From assembly GCF_003121295.1 (NCBI RefSeq), contig NZ_PHNC01000006.1, positions 62,001-126,000 of the forward strand: 64,000 bases of DNA. Reading direction: 5' to 3'. The first letter of the stretch is position 1. Every line of letters begins with the position of its first letter. The position numbers were made by a program, and so were the translations under genes. The notes beneath the pieces are model-generated. The model saw only the letters and a program-made list of their open reading frames with translations. It was not told where the DNA came from and did no database searches. The stretch comes from Streptomyces orinoci. GTDB taxonomy: Bacteria; Actinomycetota; Actinomycetes; Streptomycetales; Streptomycetaceae. Positions 52,856 to 62,489 of the stretch are shown one piece after another.

Positions 52856-55435
52856 TCAACGGCCCAGCTTCAGCTGCCAAAGTCCGCGCCCATGGGTGGC
52901 GGCCACCACCGTGTCACCGGACGGGAACAGCGTGAGATCGGTGACCACCGAGCTGGGCAGCCCACGGCCGAGCCGGGCCCAGCGTCCGGGCCGCCGCACA
53001 TCCGCCGTATAGACCAGGTGGTCCATGGCCAGAATCAGCCGCCCCTTGGCGATGACCAGGGCATTGGCGGGCAGGTCGGGCAGATTCCCGCTGATGTCCC
53101 GCCAGTTGGCGCCGCCGTCCCTGGACTCGAAGATATGCCCGGTGCCGCCGCCGGGGATCCATTTGGCGGAGTAGGCCCCGTACACGGCGTAGACATGGGC
53201 CGGGTCCGCCGGGTCGCCGACCAGCCGGGTGAGGTAGCGGTTGGGCAGGTTGGGGGCGGTGATGGTGTGCCAGGTGCCGCCGTAGTTGGTGGCGATGCCG
53301 CTGTGGAAGCCGGTGCCGTCCTGCCGGGAGGGAGTGCAGGGGCCGCACCAGCCCACATAGTCCACGCCCTTGACGGCCTCCACCGCGGTGGTGGAGGCGG
53401 TGCTGCCCAGATCATGGACGATCTTCCAGTCGCAGCTTCCGGCGTCCTTGGCGCAGACGGTGTCAAAGCCCTTGGTGGTCTCCCATACATAACGCCCGGC
53501 GATCACCCAGCGGTTGGGGTCGGTGCGGTCGGCGGTGAAGGGCGCGATGAACTGCATCTGGGGGTCGCAGACCGCCACCGGAGTGGTGATCTGGCAGCTG
53601 GGGCTGATCTCCCGGAACGCGGCCGTCTTGCCGTCGGAGCGGCCGCCGACGGTGGTCACCGAGATGTCGCCATAGGTGTACTCCAGCGCCGCCCGGTCCG
53701 CGTTGGCCGGGTCCACGATGACATCGCCGCCGTCCCCGGCGAAGGGCTGCATCACCTGGTGGGAGTTGCCGGGGACCAGGGTGCCGCCGTTGTCCTGCAG
53801 CCCGCCCCATACGGCGGTGCCGCCCTTGGGGTCGCGGCCGGCGCCCGCGTAGAAGTACTGGAGGGTGCGCAGCCCGGCGTTGAGGTCCCGCCATCCGGTG
53901 GTGCCGGTCGCGGCCACCGGCCGGGACCAGATGCCGCCGTCGCTGCCGACGTACAGGGTGCCGTCCTCGGTGATGGCGACGGCGTGCTGGTCGGTGTGGA
54001 CGGTGGGCGGGCAGCCGGCGGCGGTGCCGTAGCAGGGCAGGGTGTAGTTCCAGAACGGGGCGATGGTCTGCCAGGTCGCCCCGCCGTCCCGGGTCTCGTA
54101 GATCTCTTCCAGGCCGAGGTAGAGGTGACGGGGGTCGCGGGGGTCGGCCTTGAGGTACTGGTTGTACCAGGCGCCCACGCCCGGTTCATAGCCGCTGGGA
54201 AAGGCTTGTGCGGAGCCGGACTTGCCGAGGGTGGCCGCGTCCGCGACCAGGGTCCACGGCCCCTCCGGGTTGCCGTCGGCCGACTTGTACACGCCCTTGA
54301 GGCTGGTGGACTGCAGCGGTGCGGGCCGTTTGCCGGCGGTGTACGCGGGTGACTGCACCAGGGCGTAGAGCGCCTGGCCGTCGGGGGTGTAGGCCAGGCT
54401 GGTGCGGCCCATGTCCGTGGTATCGATCCCGGTGGGCGCCAGCCGCCGGAAGGTGCCGGGGGCGCCGCCCCGGGTGGAGAGGTAGAGCCCGTCATAGGGG
54501 GTGCCGCCGCGGTAGCCCAGGGCGGCCAGCACGGTACCGCCGTGGCTGCCGGGGCGTACGGTCACGCTGGAGATGACGGAGGTGCGGGACGGGCTGTGGT
54601 CCGGGTTGGGGTCGGGGCTGAGGACCGACTCCCAGCGGCGGCCCGGCCGGCTGTGCAGCGGACGTCGCCACAGGCCATGGCTGGTGGCCGCGAACACATA
54701 GCCACCGTTGCAGGTGAGGGTGGCCACCTGGGCGTTCAACAGCTCGTCGCCGCCCACCCGCTGGAAGCTGCGGCCGTGATCGGTGGACCGGTAGACGCCC
54801 TGGCCGGTGTAGTTGTCGGCGCTGGTGTTGGCCTCGCCGGTGCCCACCCACAGGGAGTGGTCGTCGGGGTTCACCCAGAGCGCGCCGATGGAGGCGGTGG
54901 ACTGGTGCTGGAATCGCGGGGTCCAGCTCTTGCCGGCGTTGTGGGAGGTCCAGACGCCGCCGTCGGCGAATCCGGCGTACACCCAGGCCCCGTCGGTGGC
55001 CAGGGCGGAGGCCCGGCCGGTCACCAGACCCCAGCCCGAGCCATAGTCGGAGAAGTTGGGGTCGGCGTAGCCGGGTGCCTCGCTGTTGGTGGAACCGCTG
55101 CTGAGCTCCGACCACTTGCCGCCGCGCACCGGCAACCGGTCACCGGCGGCGGCCCCTTGGGCGAGGGCGGCACCGGAGACGGTGACGGACGGGGCGGTAC
55201 GGGCGGCGGCGAACTGCAGGGATCCGGCCACCGGATCGTCCGGATCGCCGGTGTCCCGGGCGGGTTTTTCCCGGCCGGTGGTGCTGGGGTGCACCTGCCG
55301 GGCGAGCGCGGCCAGTTGGCGGGCGGCGGTGGGGGGCACGGGGCGGGGGCCGGGTGCGGCGAAGGCGGTGGCTCCGGTGAGCAGGGCCGTGGCCGCCGCC
55401 AGCGCGGCGACCAGGGGCCTATGGCGTCTGGGCAT
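52856..55435 (-). CDS. Secreted beta-propeller protein with Asp-box (BNR) repeats
   Basis: An 859-residue exported protein. A Sec signal (RRHRPLVAALAAATALLTGA, cleavage near AFA-AP) leads to a chain of sialidase/sortilin-type repeats: TSHNAGKSWTPRF, RSTDHGRSFQRVG, KSADGNPEGPWTLV, ETRDGGATWQTI and ESRDGGANWRDISG are SxDxGxxW Asp boxes. The layout resembles GH74 xyloglucanases and VPS10-type propellers, but I cannot point to the GH74 catalytic aspartates with confidence, so enzyme activity is unproven. ATG 55435 is the start. Convergent with the GH27 gene, so both may act on plant polysaccharide. Confidence 0.8.
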   Translation of the reverse strand: MPRRHRPLVAALAAATALLTGATAFAAPGPRPVPPTAARQLAALARQVHPSTTGREKPARDTGDPDDPVAGSLQFAAARTAPSVTVSGAALAQGAAAGDRLPVRGGKWSELSSGSTNSEAPGYADPNFSDYGSGWGLVTGRASALATDGAWVYAGFADGGVWTSHNAGKSWTPRFQHQSTASIGALWVNPDDHSLWVGTGEANTSADNYTGQGVYRSTDHGRSFQRVGGDELLNAQVATLTCNGGYVFAATSHGLWRRPLHSRPGRRWESVLSPDPNPDHSPSRTSVISSVTVRPGSHGGTVLAALGYRGGTPYDGLYLSTRGGAPGTFRRLAPTGIDTTDMGRTSLAYTPDGQALYALVQSPAYTAGKRPAPLQSTSLKGVYKSADGNPEGPWTLVADAATLGKSGSAQAFPSGYEPGVGAWYNQYLKADPRDPRHLYLGLEEIYETRDGGATWQTIAPFWNYTLPCYGTAAGCPPTVHTDQHAVAITEDGTLYVGSDGGIWSRPVAATGTTGWRDLNAGLRTLQYFYAGAGRDPKGGTAVWGGLQDNGGTLVPGNSHQVMQPFAGDGGDVIVDPANADRAALEYTYGDISVTTVGGRSDGKTAAFREISPSCQITTPVAVCDPQMQFIAPFTADRTDPNRWVIAGRYVWETTKGFDTVCAKDAGSCDWKIVHDLGSTASTTAVEAVKGVDYVGWCGPCTPSRQDGTGFHSGIATNYGGTWHTITAPNLPNRYLTRLVGDPADPAHVYAVYGAYSAKWIPGGGTGHIFESRDGGANWRDISGNLPDLPANALVIAKGRLILAMDHLVYTADVRRPGRWARLGRGLPSSVVTDLTLFPSGDTVVAATHGRGLWQLKLGR

Positions 55436-55926
55436 GTAACTGCCTCCTGGGCAGGACGGGGCGAACGCTGAGTCGCGTGGTGCTCCCGCCACCACAGGAC
55501 GCGGGTGAGCGTAGAGGGTGCTGATGGGGTTCGCCCAGACTCAAGTCGGCTGCTTTTGCCGTCCCGTTGCCCCGAGCGGCTGCCATAACATCAGGTTCTG
55601 GCCTTTCGCTGTGTCGCCAACGCCCGTTGCCCGGCCGCATACTTCATGCTCGGTCCCGGCGCACGGCCGGACGGTCCCGCCCGGGCGATCTGCTCCCGCC
55701 TCGTCGCCCGGCGCCTCCGTCTCGCCACGCGCCCGGCCGCCCTGGTGCCGGGGCCTTCGAACCAGGACCGCGCGGCTCAGGGGCCCCGTAAGGGGCGCGG
55801 GGAACTGCGCGACCGGCCACGGACGGCCCGCACCTGACACGTCACCGGCCCCCGAGCCCGGGCGCGGCCTAGGCTGGGCGGACGGTGGGCCGACGCCCGC
55901 CGAATGACTCGCTTCGGGAGGCTCGG
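55436..55926. other. Intergenic region containing the dispersed repeat
   Basis: No supported gene over 490 bases. The right part has the streptomycete repeat (55790-55832). The left part is the promoter side of the propeller gene. Confidence 0.5.
55790..55832. repeat. Dispersed streptomycete intergenic repeat, copy 2
   Basis: TAAGGGGCGCGGGGAACTGC followed by GCGACCGGCCACGGACGGCC, matching the copy at 5004-5046 over its core. The element lies between divergent transcripts and is not translated. Confidence 0.6.
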
Positions 55927-56802
55927 ATGCCGCTCAGCGCACCGGTGGACGGATTCCGGCTGGCCTATGACCGGCAGGGGGCGGGGGACCCGGTGGTGCT
56001 GCTGCACGGCTGGCCGGGTGACCGTACCGATTACCGCCGGGTCCTGCCCCTGTTGCGCGACACCTGTGAGCTGGTGGTGCCGGACCTGCGCGGCTTCGGC
56101 GCGTCCGGCGGGCCACCGGCCGCCCCCGAGCAGCAGTACGACGCCCGGGCGCAGGCGCGCGGTGTGGCCGGGCTCATCCGGGAGCTGGGGCTGGACCGGC
56201 CGGTGCTGGCCGGTTATGACATCGGCAGCCGGATCGCCCAGGCGGTGGCCCAGGACCATCCGGAGCTGGTGCGGGCGCTGGTGCTGGCCCCGCCGCTGCC
56301 CGGCATCGGCAACCGGATTCTCCAGCCGCGGGCGCAGCGGGAGTTCTGGTACCAGTCCTTCCACCGGCTGCCGCTGGCCGGGGAACTGCTCGACGGCAAG
56401 CCGGACGCGCTCCGGGCCTATCTGCGCCATTTCTGGGACGGCTGGTCGGGCCCGTCCTTCACCCTGGACGAGGCCGCGCTGGACCATCTGCTCTCCGTCT
56501 ACGGTCCGCCGGGGGCGTTCTGTGCGTCCATCGCCTGGTACCGGGCGGGCGCCGGCGCGGTGGCAGCCTCCCTGGGGGAGGTGGTGCCCGAGCCCGGGGA
56601 GCGGATCGCGGTGCCGGCGACCGTGCTGTGGCCGGAGCACGATCCGCTCTTCCCCCGGGCCTGGTCGGACCGGCTGTCGCTGTTCTTCGCCGATGTCGGC
56701 GTGGAGTCGGTGGCCGGGGCCGGGCACTTTGTGCCGGTGGAGGCCCCCGCGCGGTTCGCCGCTGCCATCCGCCGGGTGCTGGGGACGGAGGGGTGGGCGT
56801 AG
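55927..56802 (+). CDS. Epoxide-hydrolase/haloalkane-dehalogenase-like alpha/beta hydrolase
   Basis: A 291-residue enzyme. VVLLHGWPGDRTDYRRVLPL gives the HGxP oxyanion motif, VLAGYDIGSRIAQAVA carries an aspartate nucleophile in GYDIG instead of serine, and GAGHFVPVEAP the catalytic histidine. An Asp nucleophile points to epoxide hydrolase or dehalogenase chemistry via an alkyl-enzyme ester. The acid is probably in WPEHDPLF. ATG 55927 has GGAGG ahead. It stands alone and its substrate is unknown. Confidence 0.87.
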   Translation: MPLSAPVDGFRLAYDRQGAGDPVVLLHGWPGDRTDYRRVLPLLRDTCELVVPDLRGFGASGGPPAAPEQQYDARAQARGVAGLIRELGLDRPVLAGYDIGSRIAQAVAQDHPELVRALVLAPPLPGIGNRILQPRAQREFWYQSFHRLPLAGELLDGKPDALRAYLRHFWDGWSGPSFTLDEAALDHLLSVYGPPGAFCASIAWYRAGAGAVAASLGEVVPEPGERIAVPATVLWPEHDPLFPRAWSDRLSLFFADVGVESVAGAGHFVPVEAPARFAAAIRRVLGTEGWA

Positions 56803-56950
56803 GGGAGGGAATTGAGCGCGGTTGTGCTGTCTCCCTCGTCGGCAAGGGAGTTCAGGGGCCCGTTATTCCGTGATCTTGGCTATGGCCCGGCCCGGTGGCG
56901 ATCACTTAGAGTCTGCGGATCCTCAACCCCCCACCCGGAAAAGGGCGTTC

Positions 56951-58570
56951 ATGGCAATCACCCGCAGATCCATTCTCAAGGGCTCCTCGGCAGCGGCGGC
57001 CGTCTCGGCCCTCGGTGCCTCCGCCGGCCAGGCGGCGGCCGCCACCGACCCGCCACCGCCGGCCGGCACACCGCTGCTGCGGAGCATGCCGCACCGGCTG
57101 GGCGCACCCGGCGTGCTGGGCGTGCATCTGCAGTTCGGCGATAACCCGGCGTCCCGGATGACCGTCTCCTGGATCACTCCCCAGTCGGTGAACCGCCCCC
57201 AGGTGCGGCTGGGTTCGCCGGACGACGGGTACGGCCGGGTGGTCCATGCCGAGACCAGGACCTACCGGGACGGACTGTCCAAGGAGGAGGTGTATGTCCA
57301 CCACGCCCGGGTCACCGGCCTGCGTCCGGCAACCACCTATCTCTACGCGGCCGTTCACGACGGTGCGACACCGGAGACCGGTTCGTTCACCACGGCGCCG
57401 CGCGGCCGCGCCCCCTTCACCTTCACCAGCTTCGGCGACCAGGCCACTCCCGATCTGCGGCGGGTCGTCCACCTCCCGGACGGCGTCCCCTCCCCCGTCA
57501 ACCGTTATCCGCTGTACACCAGCGGCCAGGTGGGCTCGCCCACGGCGGCGGACATCGTGGCCGCCGTGGAACGCGTGGGTCCGCTGTTCAACCTGGTCAA
57601 CGGCGATCTGTGTTACGCGGCGATCGCCGGGGCCTGGGGAACCAGCCGGGTGGCCACCTGGGCGGACTGGTTCATCAACAACAGCCGCTCCACGCGCCTG
57701 CGGCCCTGGATGCCCTGTGCCGGGAACCATGAGAACGAGCACGGCAATGGGCCCATCGGCGCGGCCGGCTATCAGACCTATTTCGAACTGCCGCGTTCCT
57801 CCGCCGCCTCGGACCAGGAGACCCGGGGCATGTGGTACGCCTTCACGGTCGGCGCGGTCCGCTTCATCAGCCTGGCAAATGACGATGTGGCCATCCAGGA
57901 CGGCGGGGACACCTATATCAGCGGCTACTCCGGCGGCGCCCAGCGCCGTTGGCTGGAGCGGGAGTTGAAGGCGGCACGGGGCGACCGGGGCATCGACTGG
58001 ATCGTGGTGTGCATGCACCAGCCGATGATCTCCAGCCATAGGAGCGCGGGCAGCGATCTGGGGGTGCGGGCCGCCTGGGGGCCGCTGTTCGACGCCTATG
58101 GCGTCGATCTGGTGGTCAGCGGGCACGAGCACCACTACGAACGCTCCCATCCGGTGCGCGGCACCCTCCCCAACCAGGCCCGTACGCCCGTCCCGGTCGC
58201 GACCCGGACGGATCTGATCGACACCGGCAAGGGCACGGTCCATATGGTCATCGGGGCCGGCGGGAACATCGCCACCAGTCAGGACGACCTTTTCGACACC
58301 CCGCAGGCCCGGGTGCTGGTCGGGCTGAGCGATGAGAAGACCTCGTCAGGGCACAGAAACCCGGTGTGGATCAGCGAAGACGCGCCCTGGGCCGCCGTAC
58401 GGGACCATGAGCACACCCATGGCTTTGCCGCGTTCGATGTGGACCCGGGCGACCGGCACACCGGCCGGACCCGGATGCGGGTCACCTATTACACCTTCGA
58501 CGGGCCGCATGGCGATCTCACCCCGGTGGACAGCTTCACCCTGGAACGCGCCCGCCGGGACGTTCCCTGA
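56951..58570 (+). CDS. Tat-exported purple-acid-phosphatase-like metallophosphoesterase
   Basis: A 539-residue secreted enzyme. The start ITRRSILKGSSAAAAVSALG is a twin-arginine signal. A fibronectin-like domain (FGDNPASRMTVSWITPQSVN) precedes the metallophosphoesterase core with FTSFGDQA, LVNGDLCYAA, PCAGNHENEHG, VVCMHQPMIS and VSGHEHHYERS, the full set of metal ligands of the purple acid phosphatase group. It would release phosphate from organic phosphate outside the cell. ATG 56951 is clear. No PhoP box was recognised in the 148-base gap upstream. Confidence 0.93.
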   Translation: MAITRRSILKGSSAAAAVSALGASAGQAAAATDPPPPAGTPLLRSMPHRLGAPGVLGVHLQFGDNPASRMTVSWITPQSVNRPQVRLGSPDDGYGRVVHAETRTYRDGLSKEEVYVHHARVTGLRPATTYLYAAVHDGATPETGSFTTAPRGRAPFTFTSFGDQATPDLRRVVHLPDGVPSPVNRYPLYTSGQVGSPTAADIVAAVERVGPLFNLVNGDLCYAAIAGAWGTSRVATWADWFINNSRSTRLRPWMPCAGNHENEHGNGPIGAAGYQTYFELPRSSAASDQETRGMWYAFTVGAVRFISLANDDVAIQDGGDTYISGYSGGAQRRWLERELKAARGDRGIDWIVVCMHQPMISSHRSAGSDLGVRAAWGPLFDAYGVDLVVSGHEHHYERSHPVRGTLPNQARTPVPVATRTDLIDTGKGTVHMVIGAGGNIATSQDDLFDTPQARVLVGLSDEKTSSGHRNPVWISEDAPWAAVRDHEHTHGFAAFDVDPGDRHTGRTRMRVTYYTFDGPHGDLTPVDSFTLERARRDVP

Positions 58571-58953
58571 GGAGTGCCGGCCGTAAGGAGCGCGGGGCGG
58601 CGGCACCCATCCGGTTCCGCCGCCCCTGGGCCATTGGTGATCGAGGTCACTCGCGCACTATTCGCACACGCAACGCAACCCTGCGCAACCCGCGGAAAGC
58701 CGAGAGTTAAACGGAATTTAGCGATCCGGTAAGTGACAGGACGGCCAACCACCCCTGACCGGCCAGGCATCCTCGCAGGTAGTTGGCTGCAGGGTGAACA
58801 CTTATGAACCCTTGACGCCGCTCCCCGGCCACCACACCATTCACCCCAAGGCTTTGCCCGGGCATAGACACCGCAGCCAGCGGTCCCCGGCGAGCCGACC
58901 CCCACCTTCGCAGCGGCCCGGCCGCTCCCTCCCCAACGAAGGCGAATTTCTTT
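58571..58953. other. Long leader before the first permease
   Basis: 383 bases without a gene. It has AT-rich patches near 58640-58730 (for example GAGTTAAACGGAATTTAGCG) that may hold the permease promoter. I could not assign a riboswitch class. Confidence 0.4.
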
Positions 58954-60438
58954 ATGAGTGACCGCACTCTTACTGCGGCCGCGCCTGAATCCGGCACGGT
59001 CTCCCCGTCGGCGTCTCCCCACATCGACGCCGGAGACGCCGGCTACAGCAAGGACCTCAAGTCCCGGCACGTCAACATGATCGCGATCGGCGGAGCGATC
59101 GGCACCGGCCTGTTCCTGGGTGCCGGCGGCCGTCTGCACACCGCCGGGCCCTCCCTGTTCATCGCCTACGCGATCTGCGGCCTCTTCGCCTTCTTCGTCG
59201 TCCGGGCGCTGGGTGAACTGGTGCTGCACCGCCCCTCCTCGGGCGCGTTCGTCTCCTACGCCCGTGAATTCATGGGCGAGAAGGGCGCGTTCACCGCCGG
59301 CTGGCTCTACTTCCTCAACTGGGCCACCACCGGTATCGCCGACATCACGGCGGTCGCCACCTATACCCACTACTGGCACATGTTCAGCAGCATCCCGCAG
59401 TGGGTGCTGGCACTGATCGCCCTGGCGGTGGTGCTCACCGTCAACCTCATCTCGGTGAAGTACTTCGGCGAGATGGAGTTCTGGTTCGCGATCATCAAGG
59501 TCAGCGCGCTGGTCATCTTCATGGTCATCGGCATCTTCCTGCTGATGACGCAGCACGATGTGGGCGGCAACGCCCCGGGTCTGGGCAACATCCTCGATCA
59601 CGGCGGGATCTTCCCGGCCGGTGTGATGCCGATGCTCTTCGTCGTCCAGGGTGTGGTCTTCGCCTACGCCTCGGTGGAGCTGTGCGGTGTGGCCGCCGGC
59701 GAGACCGAGAACCCCGAGAAGATCATGCCCAAGGCGATCAACTCGATCATGTGGCGGGTGGGCATCTTCTACGTCGGCTCGGTCATCCTGCTGGCGCTGC
59801 TGCTGCCCTACACCGCCTTCCACGGCGGTGAGAGCCCCTTCGTCACCGTGCTGTCGAAGATCGGCGTGCCCTACGCGGCCGGGGTGATGAACCTGGTCGT
59901 CCTGACCGCGGCACTCTCCAGCCTCAACTCGGGCCTGTACTCCACCGGCCGCATCCTGCGCTCGATGGCCATGGCGGGCTCGGCGCCCAAGTTCACCGCG
60001 AAGATGAACAAGGGCCAGGTGCCCTTCGGCGGCATCCTGCTCACCGCGGGCTTCTGTGTGCTGGGTGTGGGCCTGAACTTCGTGGTCCCCTCGGACGCCT
60101 TTGAGATCGTCCTGAACTTCGCGGCGATCGGCATCATCGGCACCTGGGGCATGATCATGCTCTGCTCGCTGCTCTTCTGGCGCCGGTCCAAGCAGGGCCT
60201 GGTCACCCGTCCCCGCTACCGGCTCCCCTTCGCGCCGTACACCCAGATCATCACGCTGGCCTTCCTGGCCTCCGTGCTGGGCCTGATGGCGGCCGACAAG
60301 GGCGCCGACCGCACCACCGTGCTCTGCCTGCCGGTGATCGCGGCGGCCCTGGTGGGCGGCTGGTTCCTGGTGCGCGGCCGGGTGGCCCGCACCAAGCAGG
60401 AGGCCGAGCCGCAGGCCGCCGAGGCCGCTCAGCAGTAA
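58954..60438 (+). CDS. ansP: Amino-acid permease, probably L-asparagine (AnsP-like)
   Basis: A 494-residue APC-superfamily transporter with twelve membrane segments. The first is [20 protein letters not shown], the family consensus, followed by the conserved [40 protein letters not shown] is the loop after helix six. Length and sequence style match the streptomycete AnsP-type asparagine permeases, though GABA or other amino acids cannot be excluded. A hydrophilic 35-residue N-terminal tail precedes helix one. The gene has its own strong terminator and is not cotranscribed with the next permease. Confidence 0.85.
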   Translation: MSDRTLTAAAPESGTVSPSASPHIDAGDAGYSKDLKSRHVNMIAIGGAIGTGLFLGAGGRLHTAGPSLFIAYAICGLFAFFVVRALGELVLHRPSSGAFVSYAREFMGEKGAFTAGWLYFLNWATTGIADITAVATYTHYWHMFSSIPQWVLALIALAVVLTVNLISVKYFGEMEFWFAIIKVSALVIFMVIGIFLLMTQHDVGGNAPGLGNILDHGGIFPAGVMPMLFVVQGVVFAYASVELCGVAAGETENPEKIMPKAINSIMWRVGIFYVGSVILLALLLPYTAFHGGESPFVTVLSKIGVPYAAGVMNLVVLTAALSSLNSGLYSTGRILRSMAMAGSAPKFTAKMNKGQVPFGGILLTAGFCVLGVGLNFVVPSDAFEIVLNFAAIGIIGTWGMIMLCSLLFWRRSKQGLVTRPRYRLPFAPYTQIITLAFLASVLGLMAADKGADRTTVLCLPVIAAALVGGWFLVRGRVARTKQEAEPQAAEAAQQ

Positions 60439-60456
60439 CGGCGGCGGCACACGGCC

Positions 60457-60491
60457 AAGGGCCCGGACGGGAAGCTCCCGTCCGGGCCCTT
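60457..60491 (+). terminator. Perfect intrinsic-type hairpin after ansP
   Basis: AAGGGCCCGGACGGGA (60457-60472) pairs with TCCCGTCCGGGCCCTT (60476-60491) without a mismatch, around a three-base AGC loop. It starts 18 bases after the permease stop. No T-run follows, as is usual in this GC-rich group. Confidence 0.92.
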
Positions 60492-60627
60492 ACGCGTACC
60501 GGCACACGGCGGTGCGGCCGCTCACTTTCGAGTGAGGGGCGCCCCCGGCAGACCCCGGCCGGCGGATGTCGAACGGATCATGCGACATGTAATACCGCCC
60601 CATAGCGACCATGTCCGGAGGATCCCC

Positions 60628-60888
60628 ATGCCTGTCTGCAGCACCTGCGAGAACGACTACCAGATGGCCTTCGACATCACCACGATCACCGGCGAGAAGT
60701 ACACCTTCGACTGTTTCGAGTGCGCCATCACCAAGCTGGCACCGGTGTGTGAGCGCTGCTCCTCGCGCATCATCGGCCATGGGGTGGCGGTGGAGGGCCG
60801 CTTCTTCTGCTGTGCGCACTGCGCCCGCGAGGGAGCCAAGGGCCTGGGTGCGGAGATCCGGGACACGGTGGGCGCTCACTCGGGCTGA
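60628..60888 (+). CDS. Small cysteine-rich (probable zinc-binding) protein
   Basis: Eighty-six residues with five cysteine pairs or single cysteines spaced as metal knuckles: VCSTCENDY, FDCFECAIT, VCERCSSRI and FFCCAHCAREG. The spacing is that of small treble-clef or zinc-ribbon proteins, with a short folded linker between the two pairs of knuckles. A regulatory or metal-handling role is likely, but no DNA-binding helix is obvious. ATG 60628 has GGAGGA ahead. It lies alone between two permease genes. Confidence 0.8.
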   Translation: MPVCSTCENDYQMAFDITTITGEKYTFDCFECAITKLAPVCERCSSRIIGHGVAVEGRFFCCAHCAREGAKGLGAEIRDTVGAHSG

Positions 60889-60917
60889 GCGCACCCATCA
60901 CCCTCGGTGAGCCGGGC

Positions 60918-60932
60918 GTCCGTATAACGGAC
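60918..60932. promoter_or_regulatory. Candidate operator ahead of the second permease
   Basis: GTCCGT-ATA-ACGGAC is a perfect 6-bp inverted repeat. A related half-matching copy, CTCGTATACCGGAC, lies 66 bases further down (about 60984-60997), just ahead of the permease start at 61008. Two phased sites suggest a dimeric repressor. Confidence 0.55.
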
Positions 60933-61007
60933 GAGAAAGCGGCCCGATGTCCGGGTTGCCCATACTCGCCGCCTACCCGCTATCTCGTATACCGGACAGG
61001 CGCGACC

Positions 61008-62399
61008 ATGACTCGGACACTGCTCTCCCCGCCCCCGACCGCCCAGGGGGCGGAGCGACAGCCCTCCCCGCTCTCCAACGGCCTCAAGCAACGGCACCTT
61101 TCGATGATCGCCCTCGGCGGAGTGATCGGTGCCGGGCTCTTTGTGGGTTCCGGGGCCGGGATCGCCGCGGCGGGGCCGTCCATCGTGGTGGCCTACGCCG
61201 TCTCCGGTGTACTGGTGATGTTTGTGATGCGGATGCTGGGCGAGATGTCGGCGGTCAACCCGGCTTCCGGCTCCTTCTCGGTGCACGCGGAGCGCGCCAT
61301 CGGCCCCTGGGCCGGTTTCACCGCCGGATGGATGTTCTGGACCCTGCTGGTGGTGGGCGTGGCCGTCGAGGCCATCGGCGCCGCACACATCCTCCAGGGG
61401 TGGTTTCCGGGCACCCCGGCCTGGCTGTGGGTGCTGCTGCTGATGGCGCTGTTCTGCGGCTCCAATCTGGCGGCGGTGTCCAACTTCGGCGAGCTGGAGT
61501 TCTGGTTCGCCGCCCTGAAGATCGGCGCCATCGCGCTCTTCCTGGTCCTGGGCGCGCTGGCCATCGCGGGCGTCCTGCCCGGCGGCTCGCCCGGCACGGC
61601 GCATCTGCTGCACGACGGCGGTTTTCTGCCCACCGGCCTGGGCGGGCTGCTGGTGGGCCTGGTCACCTCGGTGGTGGCCTACGGCGGGCTGGAGACGGTC
61701 ACCATCGCCGCCGCCGAGTCCAAGGACCCGGCCCGCGGGGTGGCCAAGGCGGTACGCACCACCATGTGGCGGATCGGCATCGTCTACATCGGCTCCATGC
61801 TGGTGATCGTCACCCTGGTTCCCTGGCACGACAAGGCCATCACCGAGGTGGGCCCCTATGCCGCCGTACTGGACCGGCTGGGCGTGCCCGGCGGCGGGCA
61901 GCTCATGAATGTGGTGGTCCTGGTGGCCCTGCTGTCGGCGATGAACGCCAATATCTACGGCTCCTCGCGGATGGCGTACTCCCTGGTCGCCCGCGGCCAG
62001 GGCCCCCGGGCCCTGGCCAAGGTCTCCGGCCGGGTGCCGCGCCGCGCGGTGCTGGCCTCCTGTGCCTTCGGCTTCTTCGCGGTGCTGCTGTCCCTGTGGT
62101 GGCCCACCACGGTCTTCGCCTGGCTGCTCAATACGGTCGGCGCCGCGGTGCTGGTGGTGTGGGGCTTTATCGCCGTCTCCCAGCTGCTGCTGCGCCGCCG
62201 GCTGGAGCGCGAGGCACCGCGGCAGCTGGTGGTGCGGATGTGGGGCTTCCCCTATCTGACCTGGGTGACGCTGGCCGGGGTCGGCGGGACGCTGGTGCTG
62301 ATGACGCTCGACTCGGGCACCCGGGTGCAGCTGTATGCCACCGGGGGGCTCGCTCTCGCCCTGGCCGTCACCGGCCGGGTGCGGCAGCGGCGCAGGTGA
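61008..62399 (+). CDS. Amino-acid permease, GABA-permease-like
   Basis: A 463-residue APC-superfamily transporter with about twelve membrane segments. The first helix MIALGGVIGAGLFVGSGAGI and the following GEMSAVNPASGSFSVHAERA are typical of the GabP/AnsP/ProY group. VVAYGGLETVTIAAAESKDP is the conserved loop after helix six. The conserved charged residues of that group are present. The substrate may be gamma-aminobutyrate or a related amino acid. ATG 61008 follows two operator-like sites. A GlxA-type regulator follows 91 bases downstream on the same strand. Confidence 0.85.
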   Translation: MTRTLLSPPPTAQGAERQPSPLSNGLKQRHLSMIALGGVIGAGLFVGSGAGIAAAGPSIVVAYAVSGVLVMFVMRMLGEMSAVNPASGSFSVHAERAIGPWAGFTAGWMFWTLLVVGVAVEAIGAAHILQGWFPGTPAWLWVLLLMALFCGSNLAAVSNFGELEFWFAALKIGAIALFLVLGALAIAGVLPGGSPGTAHLLHDGGFLPTGLGGLLVGLVTSVVAYGGLETVTIAAAESKDPARGVAKAVRTTMWRIGIVYIGSMLVIVTLVPWHDKAITEVGPYAAVLDRLGVPGGGQLMNVVVLVALLSAMNANIYGSSRMAYSLVARGQGPRALAKVSGRVPRRAVLASCAFGFFAVLLSLWWPTTVFAWLLNTVGAAVLVVWGFIAVSQLLLRRRLEREAPRQLVVRMWGFPYLTWVTLAGVGGTLVLMTLDSGTRVQLYATGGLALALAVTGRVRQRRR

Positions 62400-62489
62400 C
62401 CGCCCCGGAATGTTCCAACGCCCGCCGGGGACAGCCACGGTGCAGGTTGTCGCGGCGCTGAAGACGCGCACCCGGCGTACGCTGCCCCG

